From Magnetococcales bacterium WMHbinv6 (lineage in GTDB: Bacteria; Pseudomonadota; Magnetococcia; Magnetococcales; Magnetaquicoccaceae), in assembly GCA_002753135.1 (NCBI GenBank), contig PDZV01000007.1:1-64000 (forward strand): a stretch of 64,000 nucleotides of DNA, written 5' to 3'. Shown here one piece after another: positions 7,698 through 15,943 of this stretch. The translations under genes were made by a program, and so were the position numbers. Within the stretch, counting starts at the first letter, position 1, and every line of letters begins with the position of its first letter. A model generated the notes under the pieces. It saw only the letters and a list, made by a program, of their open reading frames with translations. It ran no database searches and was not told where the DNA came from.

Positions 7698-9937
7698 ACC
7701 ATACTACCAAAAATTTACGGACCTGGATTTTACCGCTGCTCTTTGCCGTCGTGGTGATCACGGTATTGACCGGACAGGGGCTGCGCGGCATCGCGACCAT
7801 GGAAAGTGGCAAATATGGTCTGTTTTTTTTGATTCTGCTCTATGTCAACCTCTTTTTGGTGCTGCTGTTGGGGGTATTGGTTGTCCGCAACCTGCATCGT
7901 TTGTGGCTGGACCGTCGGCAACGGCGCACCGGTTCCCGATTGCGTACCCGCATGGCCTTGATGTTTGTCGCCCTCTCCCTGGTCCCCACGCTGATTGTGG
8001 CCATTTTATCGGTCAATTTTCTCAACCGGGGGGTGGACACCTGGTTTTCCGAACAAATTTCCCTGGCCCTGGCCAACTCGTTGGAAGTATCCAAGGCCTA
8101 TTACCGGGAAAACCAGCGGGTGATTCGGCATGATGCCGAATCCATTTTGCGCAACCGGGCCATTACCACCGCCCTGACCCTGCAGGATGATGAAGCCGCC
8201 TCAGCCGCCCTTGAGGCGGAACGGGAGGCGCGCGGGCTGGATGAAATCACCATTTTTCGCCTGGATGGAACTCGGATTGCCAGCGCCGGCAGCTTGCCCA
8301 TTGATCCGATTCCCGACCTGACCCCGCTGACCGATGGCACCTTCCGCTCGTTGCTGACCACCAACGACAGCGGCGACCGGGTGCGGGCCTTTGTGTTATT
8401 GGGCGAAGATCTCTTTCTCTCTGCCGGCCATTGGATTGACCGCCAAATTCTCAGTCAGATGGACACCGTGGAGTCGGTCTATGTCCACTATCACCGTATG
8501 CGAGCCTCGCACGGCCTGTTGAAAGCCAACCATACCGTCACCCTGGCCCTGATCTCTTTGTTGTTGCTGCTGGCTGCCATCTGGTCAGGTCTGCACATTG
8601 CCGATGAGTTGACCGATCCCATCACCGAACTGGTGGTCGGCACCCGCAAGGTGGCCATCGGTGATCTTTCGGTCACCTTGTCGGTCACCGGTGATGATGA
8701 ACTGGCAGCTTTGATGGCCTCATTCAACGCCATGACGCAAAAATTGAATGAAAACCGTCAGGAACTGCAGAGTGCCAACGCCCTGTTGGAAGAGCGCAGC
8801 CGTTACATGGCGGCCATTGTGGGTAATATTTCCGCCGGGGTGGTCAGCGTCAACCGCTATGATGAAATCACCCTGATGAACCAGGCGGCCGGCATGCTGC
8901 TCAATCGTGCTGCCGAGCCGGCCATGGGGCAACCCTATCGTGCGGTTCTGCCGCCGGAACTGTTGCAGGTGATGCCAACCTTGCTGCAACATGGGCAAAA
9001 TCGGGCCGGAAACGTCAGCCGCAACCCTGGCGGGGCAACCGGCAGCCGACCTCTTGATGGGGAGGAACTGTCCGCCACCTCCAGCAAAAATCCTTCGGTG
9101 CAGATTCAGATTCAGGGACCAGAAAAACCAAAAACAGTGCTGGCCCGTCTGACCTATCTGGAAGAGTACGATGGCGTGGGACGCGGCTTTATCCTCACCT
9201 TTGACGATCTGACAGAAGTGTTGATTGCCCAACGAACCCATGCCTGGAGCGAAGTGGCTCGCCGCATTGCGCACGAGATTAAAAATCCCTTAACCCCCAT
9301 TCAGCTCTGGGCACAACGGATGCGCCGCAAATATCTGTTGCCCTCCGCCAAGGAACGACGCGACTGGCGGGTGTTGGATGAAGGGACAGAGACCATTATC
9401 AACCAGGTGGAAGAGTTGCGGGTTCTGGTCAATGAATTTTCCACCTTTGCCCGCCTGCCACGTCCGATTCTGAAAAATGAAGAGATTGCCACCACCATCG
9501 GGGAGGCGTTGCGTCTGCATGCCGCCGAATTGAACAAAGTCTCCGTCAGCACGCAATTCTGTACCGAAATCCGCTGCTGCCCCCATGACCGGAGTCAGAT
9601 CAAACAGGTAATCACCAATCTGATCAGCAACAGTCTGGCCGCGATGAGCGAACACGGGCAGGAGACCCGTCTGGCCATTGTCACCGATCTGACCCCGGAT
9701 GGAGGTTGGTATCGTATTCAGTTGGCCGATAGTGGTGCCGGCATCCCACCGGCTGATCGGGACCGGGTCTTTGAACCCTATTTTACCACCAAGAAAAAAG
9801 GAACCGGTCTCGGTCTGCCGATTGTGAAAAAAATTATTGAAGATCACGGCGGAACCATCCGTATTACCGATTCCACCTGGGGCGGAACGCAGGTGGAAAT
9901 CAAATTACCTTTGCAACCTGTTCTTCTTGCCGGATAA
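7694..9937 (+). CDS. ntrY: NtrY-like sensor histidine kinase
   Basis: This is a 747-residue membrane histidine kinase. Two N-terminal transmembrane helices (about residues 9-30 and 40-65) and a third (about 85-105) precede an extracytoplasmic domain of about 170 residues. A fourth helix (about 278-300) leads to HAMP (about 300-355), a PAS-like region (about 370-510) and the kinase core. The phospho-acceptor is His527 in ARRIAHEIKNPLTP. The ATP lid region has TNLISNSLAAM (N box), DSGAGIP (G1), FEPYFTTK and KGTGLGL (G2). The four-TM architecture with HAMP and PAS is typical of NtrY. The ATG overlaps the DUF4390 stop by 4 nt and ntrX follows 61 nt later. NtrY/NtrX pairs are linked to nitrogen, redox or envelope control; the signal here is unknown. 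Confidence 0.88.
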   Translation: MNHTTKNLRTWILPLLFAVVVITVLTGQGLRGIATMESGKYGLFFLILLYVNLFLVLLLGVLVVRNLHRLWLDRRQRRTGSRLRTRMALMFVALSLVPTLIVAILSVNFLNRGVDTWFSEQISLALANSLEVSKAYYRENQRVIRHDAESILRNRAITTALTLQDDEAASAALEAEREARGLDEITIFRLDGTRIASAGSLPIDPIPDLTPLTDGTFRSLLTTNDSGDRVRAFVLLGEDLFLSAGHWIDRQILSQMDTVESVYVHYHRMRASHGLLKANHTVTLALISLLLLLAAIWSGLHIADELTDPITELVVGTRKVAIGDLSVTLSVTGDDELAALMASFNAMTQKLNENRQELQSANALLEERSRYMAAIVGNISAGVVSVNRYDEITLMNQAAGMLLNRAAEPAMGQPYRAVLPPELLQVMPTLLQHGQNRAGNVSRNPGGATGSRPLDGEELSATSSKNPSVQIQIQGPEKPKTVLARLTYLEEYDGVGRGFILTFDDLTEVLIAQRTHAWSEVARRIAHEIKNPLTPIQLWAQRMRRKYLLPSAKERRDWRVLDEGTETIINQVEELRVLVNEFSTFARLPRPILKNEEIATTIGEALRLHAAELNKVSVSTQFCTEIRCCPHDRSQIKQVITNLISNSLAAMSEHGQETRLAIVTDLTPDGGWYRIQLADSGAGIPPADRDRVFEPYFTTKKKGTGLGLPIVKKIIEDHGGTIRITDSTWGGTQVEIKLPLQPVLLAG

Positions 9938-9998
9938 TGAGGTGTACCCTCTGTTGCCATAACCCCATCTGTCGATAGCCCAAGCGGAGCTGAAGCGC

Positions 9999-11372
9999 AT
10001 GAACCATACCATCCTGATTGTGGATGACGAAGAGCCTATCCGTACCAGTTTGCGCGGTATTCTCGAGGATGAACAGTATACCGTTCTGGAGGCATCCTCC
10101 GGGGAGGCTGCTCTGGAACTGCTGCATACACAACCGCTATCGGCGGTTCTGCTCGATATTTGGATGGAAGGTATCGACGGCGTGGAAACGTTACGGCGTT
10201 TCAAACAGCAGGAAGGCGGCATATCGCTGAATGAGGATGTACCGGTGATCATGATGTCCGGGCATGGCACCATCGAAACCGCCGTCACTGCCACCAAAGA
10301 GGGTGCCTATGATTTTTTAGAAAAACCGCTCTCTTTGGATCGTATTCTGCTGTTGCTGGGCAGGGCAATTCGCGAATGGTTGTTGCTGCAGGAAAACCGT
10401 GCCCTGCGGGCACGGATCGAAAATGCCCCGGTGATGATCGGCGAGTCAGCGGCCATGCAGGCGTTGGAGCAACAGATTCGCCGCATGGCCCCAACCGATG
10501 GCTGGGTGTTATTGATCGGCGAAAACGGCACCGGCAAAGAGGTGGCGGCCCGTCGGGTCCATGAACTTTCCAAACGGGCCAACGGCCCCTTTATCGTCGT
10601 CAATTCGGCGGCCATTCCGGAAAAATCGATTGAAACCGAACTGTTCGGACGGGAAAAAAGCGGTCCAGACGGCACGGTCATCGTGCAACCGGGACGCTTT
10701 GAGCAGAGCAATCACGGCACCCTTTTTCTGGATGCCGTCGGTGACATGCCCCTTAAAATGCAGGCAAAAATATTACGGGCTCTGCAGGAACAACAGATAG
10801 AGCGGGTCGGCGGGCAGCAACCGGTGCAAGTGGATGTCCGGGTGATTGCCGCCACCAACAAAAATTTGGAAGAGGAGATTGCCGAAGGAAGGTTCCGCCA
10901 GGATCTCTATTACCGGCTCAACGTCATCCCGCTGCATATTCCGCCACTGCGGGAACGTCTGGAGGATATTCCCATGCTGGTGGAACATTTTATCGCCATG
11001 CAGCAGGCCAACATGGCGCAGATCCGGCAATTTGCACCCGAAGCACTCACCACGATGCAGCACTATCATTGGCCCGGCAATGTGCGGGAACTGAAAAATC
11101 TGGTGGAACGGTTGATGATCATGGCAACCGGGCCGCGCATCGAGACTGTGGATTTACCGGATTTTCTCTACAAGCGAGAGGTGGCCGACGCCGGGCAGCC
11201 ATGGCAGGCACTGTTGGACCACAATCTGCGCGACGCCCGGGAAATGTTCGAGCGGGTCTATCTGAAAGCACAACTGGACCGGCAACAGGGCAACATTTCC
11301 CGTACCGCCGAAGTGATCGGCATGGAACGTTCCGCGCTGCATCGCAAATTAAAAATGTTGGGATTGGGTTAG
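9999..11372 (+). CDS. ntrX: NtrX-like response regulator with degenerate AAA+ domain
   Basis: The 457-residue protein has a receiver domain (acidic pocket D9/D10, phospho-Asp53 in LLDIWMEG, conserved Lys in FLEKPL), an NtrC-type AAA+ domain (about 145-365) and a C-terminal Fis-type helix-turn-helix (NISRTAEVIGMERSALHRKL). Walker A is intact (GENGTGKE, 174-181). The sigma-54 contact loop GAFTGA is replaced by SGPDGT (221-226), and the Walker B pair DE reads DA (Asp245-Ala246). Loss of both predicts that it does not remodel sigma-54 holoenzyme and acts as a conventional DNA-binding regulator. Absence of GAFTGA is known for alphaproteobacterial NtrX; the Walker B change goes further. It probably forms a pair with the NtrY-like kinase just upstream. 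Confidence 0.88.
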   Translation: MNHTILIVDDEEPIRTSLRGILEDEQYTVLEASSGEAALELLHTQPLSAVLLDIWMEGIDGVETLRRFKQQEGGISLNEDVPVIMMSGHGTIETAVTATKEGAYDFLEKPLSLDRILLLLGRAIREWLLLQENRALRARIENAPVMIGESAAMQALEQQIRRMAPTDGWVLLIGENGTGKEVAARRVHELSKRANGPFIVVNSAAIPEKSIETELFGREKSGPDGTVIVQPGRFEQSNHGTLFLDAVGDMPLKMQAKILRALQEQQIERVGGQQPVQVDVRVIAATNKNLEEEIAEGRFRQDLYYRLNVIPLHIPPLRERLEDIPMLVEHFIAMQQANMAQIRQFAPEALTTMQHYHWPGNVRELKNLVERLMIMATGPRIETVDLPDFLYKREVADAGQPWQALLDHNLRDAREMFERVYLKAQLDRQQGNISRTAEVIGMERSALHRKLKMLGLG

Positions 11373-11411
11373 GGGCTGTCTCTGTTGCGGGGCAAATAAA
11401 CCTCTCCCGCA

Positions 11412-12110
11412 TCAACGACTGCAGGAACCAAATTGCGTGCGTAAATTGCTGACACTGGGAATATGGATCACATGACCATCGACGCGAATCAAACCACGCA
11501 CCGCCAAATCCCGCAACAAGCGGGAAAAAGAGGCTGGCTGCACGGAAATATGGGCGGCCAGCACCTGTTTGGGAATGTTCAGGGTGACTTCCGCCGCCCC
11601 TTTTTGTTCTTCCGGTACATGCTCCAGCAGATAACGCACAAAACGGCAGGGCGCATTTTGCAGCGTGATGCCGTCAATCTCCTGTAACTGGCTCTGCAAC
11701 CGACAACTCAGCAAACCCAGCAAACGGAAAGTCGTCTCTGGCGACTCGCGCAAAATTTTTAAAAACATGGAACATTTAAACGTATAGACATCACTGGTCT
11801 GCAGTGCGGCCGCATGCACCGGATAACGTCCTTTTTTCAGAAACATCAAGGCTTCACCGAACGTTTGTCCCGCATTGACAATACGCAACACCTTCTCCTG
11901 CCCCTCGTCAGAAAGCAGAAACAGTTTGATCATCCCCCGGGCTACCATAAAAAAACGGTCGGCAGCGTCGTGTTCAGCAAACAAATATTCATCTCTTTTC
12001 AAGGTAATAATCGTGGCTTCCTTGCGAAGAGTCTCCCACTGTACTGGAGAGAGAGCTGAAAACAGTTCTGATTGTCGAATGATGGCTTCTTTGAAAGTGG
12101 AACGTGCCAT
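11412..12110 (-). CDS. Crp/Fnr-family transcriptional regulator
   Basis: This 232-residue regulator has an N-terminal cyclic-nucleotide-binding-like jelly roll (about residues 20-135: RDEYLFAEHDAADRFFMVARG, split here across the beta sheet, and GQTFGEALMF) and a C-terminal winged helix (IPKQVLAAHISVQPASFSRL, then DLAVRGLI). The N-terminal cysteines that bind the Fnr iron-sulfur cluster are absent. The recognition helix resembles Dnr/CooA-like members more than Crp. The start ATG at 12110 has a good ribosome site (AAAGGAAAGGG); an in-frame upstream start at 12185 is less likely. It is convergent with ntrX (39-nt gap) and divergent from rsmD. The ligand and regulon cannot be told from the sequence. 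Confidence 0.88.
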   Translation of the reverse strand: MARSTFKEAIIRQSELFSALSPVQWETLRKEATIITLKRDEYLFAEHDAADRFFMVARGMIKLFLLSDEGQEKVLRIVNAGQTFGEALMFLKKGRYPVHAAALQTSDVYTFKCSMFLKILRESPETTFRLLGLLSCRLQSQLQEIDGITLQNAPCRFVRYLLEHVPEEQKGAAEVTLNIPKQVLAAHISVQPASFSRLLRDLAVRGLIRVDGHVIHIPSVSNLRTQFGSCSR

Positions 12111-12366
12111 ACCGCGACCCTTTCCTTTAGAAAAACAAGATCTTACAACACGTATTCCGCAAATGTACAATTCTGATGTTGACACGCATAGCAGGTAATA
12201 TCAAGGCATTGCTTGCATCCTTTGCCTCTTTTCTGCGCACAAACTCAGGCAACAGCGCTTTATGGATGGTCAGGAGTATGCTAGACTGGTGGGATCATGT
12301 CGAACAATTGCCTTGAAAATACCACGGAATTTTCTCGCTTCTGCTCCCCCTGCGGATCGGGCAGCC

Positions 12367-12978
12367 ATGGTTTATATTAGCGGTGGCATGTTGCGGGGAC
12401 GTCGCCTGCAGGTACCCAATGAACCCTGGATTCGTCCAACCATGGGTCTCATTCGACACAGCCTGTTCCAACTGTTGCAACCCCATCTGGCAGAAAGTCG
12501 CGTGTTGGATCTTTTTGCCGGATGCGGTCTGCTCGGCCTGGAGGCGCTCAGCCGGGGAGCCAAAGAGGTTTTTTTTGTCGACCTGCAACGGAAAGCCGTG
12601 CAATCGATTGAAAAAAACGTCACCTTATGCGGCGTTCGGAACCGATGTACCCTGTTACAGGGCAATTTGTCGCACGAAGAGACCTGGCACAAAATCTGTC
12701 ACGAAGCCTCGACCATTGCCCACCCGGCAGCTCCGGTCAAAGAGAACGGTTTTGATTTGGTGCTGATGGATCCACCGTATCGGCAAGGTTGGATACCGGT
12801 CATCCTGCATCGTTTGCAACAAAGCAATCTGCTGTCACCAGGAGCCGTGATCGCGACCGAACAGGAGGCACAGGAAGAACCACCCTCTTCCACCCCCTGG
12901 CGTCTGTTGGACAATCGCCGCTATGGTGATACCCGTATTGTGTTATGGCAACAACCGCCTGCGCCGACCATCCCGTAA
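12367..12978 (+). CDS. rsmD: 16S rRNA (guanine966-N2)-methyltransferase RsmD
   Basis: RsmD methylates G966 of 16S rRNA using S-adenosylmethionine. The start at ATG 12367 yields 203 residues and the family-typical N terminus (ISGGMLRGRRLQVP, then RPTMGLIRHSLF). The SAM motif is DLFAGCGLLGLEALSRGA (the usual T of FAGTG is Cys here), and the catalytic motif is MDPPY. An upstream ATG at 12262 adds 35 untypical residues. The C terminus is Pro-rich. RsmD next to coaD (34 nt apart) is a widespread arrangement and supports both calls. Confidence 0.93.
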   Translation: MVYISGGMLRGRRLQVPNEPWIRPTMGLIRHSLFQLLQPHLAESRVLDLFAGCGLLGLEALSRGAKEVFFVDLQRKAVQSIEKNVTLCGVRNRCTLLQGNLSHEETWHKICHEASTIAHPAAPVKENGFDLVLMDPPYRQGWIPVILHRLQQSNLLSPGAVIATEQEAQEEPPSSTPWRLLDNRRYGDTRIVLWQQPPAPTIP

Positions 12979-13012
12979 AGCAGAATGGTTGGCGCTATCC
13001 GTTGGAGTGATC

Positions 13013-13504
13013 ATGCAAAAAATTGCCGTCTACCCGGGAACCTTTGATCCCGTTACCCTGGGCCATATCGATCTGATTCAAAGAGGTGCCACCCTGTTTG
13101 ACCAGCTGATCGTCGCGGTGGCGATCAATACCAGCAAGCAGGCACTCTTTTCCGTTCCGGATCGCATCCGTTTTCTGGAAAAGCAAACCTGCACCATGGA
13201 TAATGTGAAGGTTTGTGCCATGAACGGCTTATTGGTAGAATTTGTCCGCCAGCGTCAGGCCGGTTTTATCTTGCGCGGTCTGCGCGCCATCTCCGATTTT
13301 GAGTATGAATTTCCCATGGCGGCCATGAATCGCAAATTGAACTCCCTGGTGGAAACCGTTTTTTTGATGGCCGGTGAATCCACAACCTTCATCTCATCGC
13401 TCATGGTGAAAGAGATTGCCACCATGGGCGGCGATGTCAGCCCCTTTGTCCCTCCCTGGGTGGTGCCAGAACTGCAAAAGCGCCTTGCACACGGGAGCGC
13501 GTGA
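13013..13504 (+). CDS. coaD: phosphopantetheine adenylyltransferase CoaD
   Basis: CoaD transfers AMP from ATP to 4'-phosphopantetheine, the penultimate step of coenzyme A synthesis. The 163-residue product begins at ATG 13013 after TTGGAGTGA. Seen: the nucleotidyltransferase motif GTFDPVTLGH (residues 9-18), the RGLRAISDFEYE segment (about 88-99) and the C-terminal ISSLMVKEIA, a slightly altered form of the ISST(M/L)VREI motif. It lies in a compact run between rsmD and miaB. Confidence 0.97.
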   Translation: MQKIAVYPGTFDPVTLGHIDLIQRGATLFDQLIVAVAINTSKQALFSVPDRIRFLEKQTCTMDNVKVCAMNGLLVEFVRQRQAGFILRGLRAISDFEYEFPMAAMNRKLNSLVETVFLMAGESTTFISSLMVKEIATMGGDVSPFVPPWVVPELQKRLAHGSA

Positions 13505-13510
13505 TCCCCC

Positions 13511-14857
13511 TTGAAAAAGCTCTATATCAAAAATTTCGGCTGCCAGATGAACGAGTATGATACCTCGCGCATCGTCGAGCAGTTGCGGGTCAGCCGAGGG
13601 TATCAACGCACCGATATGCCCGAACAGGCCGATCTGGTGCTGTTCAACACCTGCCATATTCGGGAAAAGGCCGAGGAAAAACTCTTCTCGGAGCTGGGAC
13701 GCCTGCATAAACTGGTCGCCACCGCCCGCCAGGCTGCCGGTCAGGAACCGGCCCTGTTTGGCGTCGGCGGCTGTGTCGCCCAGGCCACCGGAGAAGATAT
13801 TTTTCGCCGCGCACCCTACGTCCGCCTCGTCTTTGGACCACAAACCTACCACCGACTGCCCATCATGCTCGATCGCCTGCAACGGGAAGATGGCCATTTG
13901 TGTGATGCCGAAATTGCCCCGGAATCCAAATTCGATGAACTGCCGCAAAGTCAGGAGGTGGGGCCGATCGCTTCGGTGACCGTGCAGGAAGGATGCAACA
14001 AATTTTGTGCCTTTTGTGTCGTGCCCTATACCCGGGGACGGGAATGGAGCCGCCCGGTGGCCGATATTCTGCAAGAGGTTCGGCATCTGGTCGCACAAGG
14101 GGCGGTGGAAATTCAACTGCTGGGGCAAAATGTCAACGCCTACCAGGGAATGGACAGCTCCGGTTTGACACACGATCTGGCCTTGTTGATCCGCAAGATT
14201 GCTTTGTTGCCGGGGGTGGAACGTATTCGTTTCGTCACCTCCCATCCTGCCGACATGACCGATGATCTGGTCGAAATTTTTGCCGATATTCCCCAATTAT
14301 GCACCTATTTCCATCTGCCGATTCAAAGCGGTTCCGACCGCATTCTGCAACGGATGGGGCGCGGACACAGCCGCGAGGCCTATCTGGAGTGGATCGCCAA
14401 ACTGCGCGCCATCCACCCGGATATGGCCATCGCCTCCGATTTTATTGTCGGCTTTCCCGGCGAAACCGAGGAAGATTTTCAGGAGACGCTCCGTCTGGTG
14501 GAACAGGTCTCTTTTGATCACGCCTATTCGTTCTGTTATTCGGCCCGACCCGGCACCCAAGCCGCAACGCTGCCCGATCCGGTGCCGTCTCAGGTCAGCA
14601 CGGCCCGTTTGGCCCTGCTGCAGGAACGTCTGAACTTTCATCAGTTGCTGCGCAACCAGCAACGGGTAGGACACATCGAAGAGGTGTTGGTGGAAGGGGC
14701 TGCCAAAAAAGGGAGCGGTGAACTGACCGGACGCACCCCCGGTTTTCGCAAGGTCAATTTTCCCGGTCCCGCCGCCTGGATCGGGCAGATTATTCCGGTA
14801 CGGATCAGCGAAGGATTACCCAATTCGCTGCGCGGGCATGCGCTCAACTCTCCTTGA
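13511..14857 (+). CDS. miaB: tRNA-2-methylthio-N6-dimethylallyladenosine synthase MiaB
   Basis: MiaB is the radical-SAM methylthiotransferase that adds a methylthio group to i6A37 of tRNAs reading UNN codons. The 448-residue protein has the N-terminal UPF0004 domain with the three cluster cysteines Cys11, Cys48 and Cys88, a radical SAM domain with CxxxCxxC at Cys162/166/169 (GCNKFCAFCVVPYTRGRE) and a C-terminal TRAM domain (about 375-440). The start is TTG at 13511, 6 nt after coaD; the residues KKLYIKNFGCQMNEYD directly after it are canonical, so no other start fits. It is followed by phoH, its usual neighbour. Confidence 0.97.
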   Translation: MKKLYIKNFGCQMNEYDTSRIVEQLRVSRGYQRTDMPEQADLVLFNTCHIREKAEEKLFSELGRLHKLVATARQAAGQEPALFGVGGCVAQATGEDIFRRAPYVRLVFGPQTYHRLPIMLDRLQREDGHLCDAEIAPESKFDELPQSQEVGPIASVTVQEGCNKFCAFCVVPYTRGREWSRPVADILQEVRHLVAQGAVEIQLLGQNVNAYQGMDSSGLTHDLALLIRKIALLPGVERIRFVTSHPADMTDDLVEIFADIPQLCTYFHLPIQSGSDRILQRMGRGHSREAYLEWIAKLRAIHPDMAIASDFIVGFPGETEEDFQETLRLVEQVSFDHAYSFCYSARPGTQAATLPDPVPSQVSTARLALLQERLNFHQLLRNQQRVGHIEEVLVEGAAKKGSGELTGRTPGFRKVNFPGPAAWIGQIIPVRISEGLPNSLRGHALNSP

Positions 14858-14879
14858 AATGGAATAACCATTCGCGCTC

Positions 14880-15917
14880 ATGTCCAGACAGGCTGACCAT
14901 ACCCTATTGACGGAACGCATTGAGTTTCCCGATAATCGCCTCCTCTTGCACCTGTGTGGTGCCTTGGACCATCATCTGAAATTGATGGAACACCATCTGC
15001 AGGTCACCCTGTCGCCACAAGGCAACGGATTGTTGATCACGGCCAGTCGTCCGCAGATCAAAAAGGTACGTCAGTTGCTAGAACGACTCTATACCGCTCT
15101 GGAACAGGGGCACAGCGTTGATCATCAATGGGTGGAACAGGGTATTCGCACCTTGGACAGCAAAAAAACCTGGCACTCGCCGCCTGCGCATCCCTCCCAT
15201 ACCGTCACGCCAGCGGATAGGGAGTTGGTTTTGCGCACCCCGCGCCGACTGCTCTACCCACGCACAACCAAACAGGCGGAATATCTTCAGGCACTCGGCC
15301 AGGCCGACCTCACCTTTGCCATCGGACCGGCAGGCACCGGCAAAACATATCTGGCAGTGGCCGCTGCGGTTACCCAATGGCTGGAAGGTCGCGTCGCCCG
15401 CATCATCCTGACCCGACCAGCCATCGAAGCAGGCGAAAAATTGGGCTTTTTACCGGGAGATTTGCAAGCCAAAGTGGATCCTTATCTGCGACCACTGCAC
15501 GACGCCCTGTACGCCATGCTTGGTCCGGAAAAGGTGGAACGTATGCTGGCCCGCAATGAATTGGAGGTGGCCCCCCTGGCCTATATGCGTGGTCGCACGT
15601 TGGATGAAGCCTTTATTATTCTCGATGAAGCGCAAAACACCACCACCGAACAGATGAAAATGTTTTTGACCCGCTTTGGAGAGGGTTCCCGTGCGGCCAT
15701 CTCCGGCGATATTACCCAGATCGATCTGCCAAAAAATCAACCATCCGGTCTGGTGCAAGCGGCCAAAATCCTGCAAAATATACCGGAGGCCGTTTTTGTT
15801 CATTTTACCCATCAAGATGTGGTTCGCCATCCGCTGGTACGCAAGATTGTCCAGGCGTATGAACAGGCGCAAGCCGGAACAAACAAAAAATCGTTTGCCC
15901 GTTCGCCAGCAGATTAG
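14880..15917 (+). CDS. phoH: PhoH-like ATPase (YbeZ type)
   Basis: PhoH-family P-loop NTPases of the YbeZ type are linked to RNA metabolism and often work with the endoribonuclease YbeY. The 345-residue product has an N-terminal KH-like region (about 15-75), Walker A GPAGTGKT (residues 149-156) and Walker B FIILDEAQNTT, followed by MFLTRFGEGSRAAISGD. The start is the ATG 22 nt after miaB. The order miaB-phoH is typical, but here a 7TM-HD gene separates phoH from ybeY. Confidence 0.93.
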   Translation: MSRQADHTLLTERIEFPDNRLLLHLCGALDHHLKLMEHHLQVTLSPQGNGLLITASRPQIKKVRQLLERLYTALEQGHSVDHQWVEQGIRTLDSKKTWHSPPAHPSHTVTPADRELVLRTPRRLLYPRTTKQAEYLQALGQADLTFAIGPAGTGKTYLAVAAAVTQWLEGRVARIILTRPAIEAGEKLGFLPGDLQAKVDPYLRPLHDALYAMLGPEKVERMLARNELEVAPLAYMRGRTLDEAFIILDEAQNTTTEQMKMFLTRFGEGSRAAISGDITQIDLPKNQPSGLVQAAKILQNIPEAVFVHFTHQDVVRHPLVRKIVQAYEQAQAGTNKKSFARSPAD

Positions 15918-15943
15918 CCCACAAAATCGTCCAGGAGACAGGA

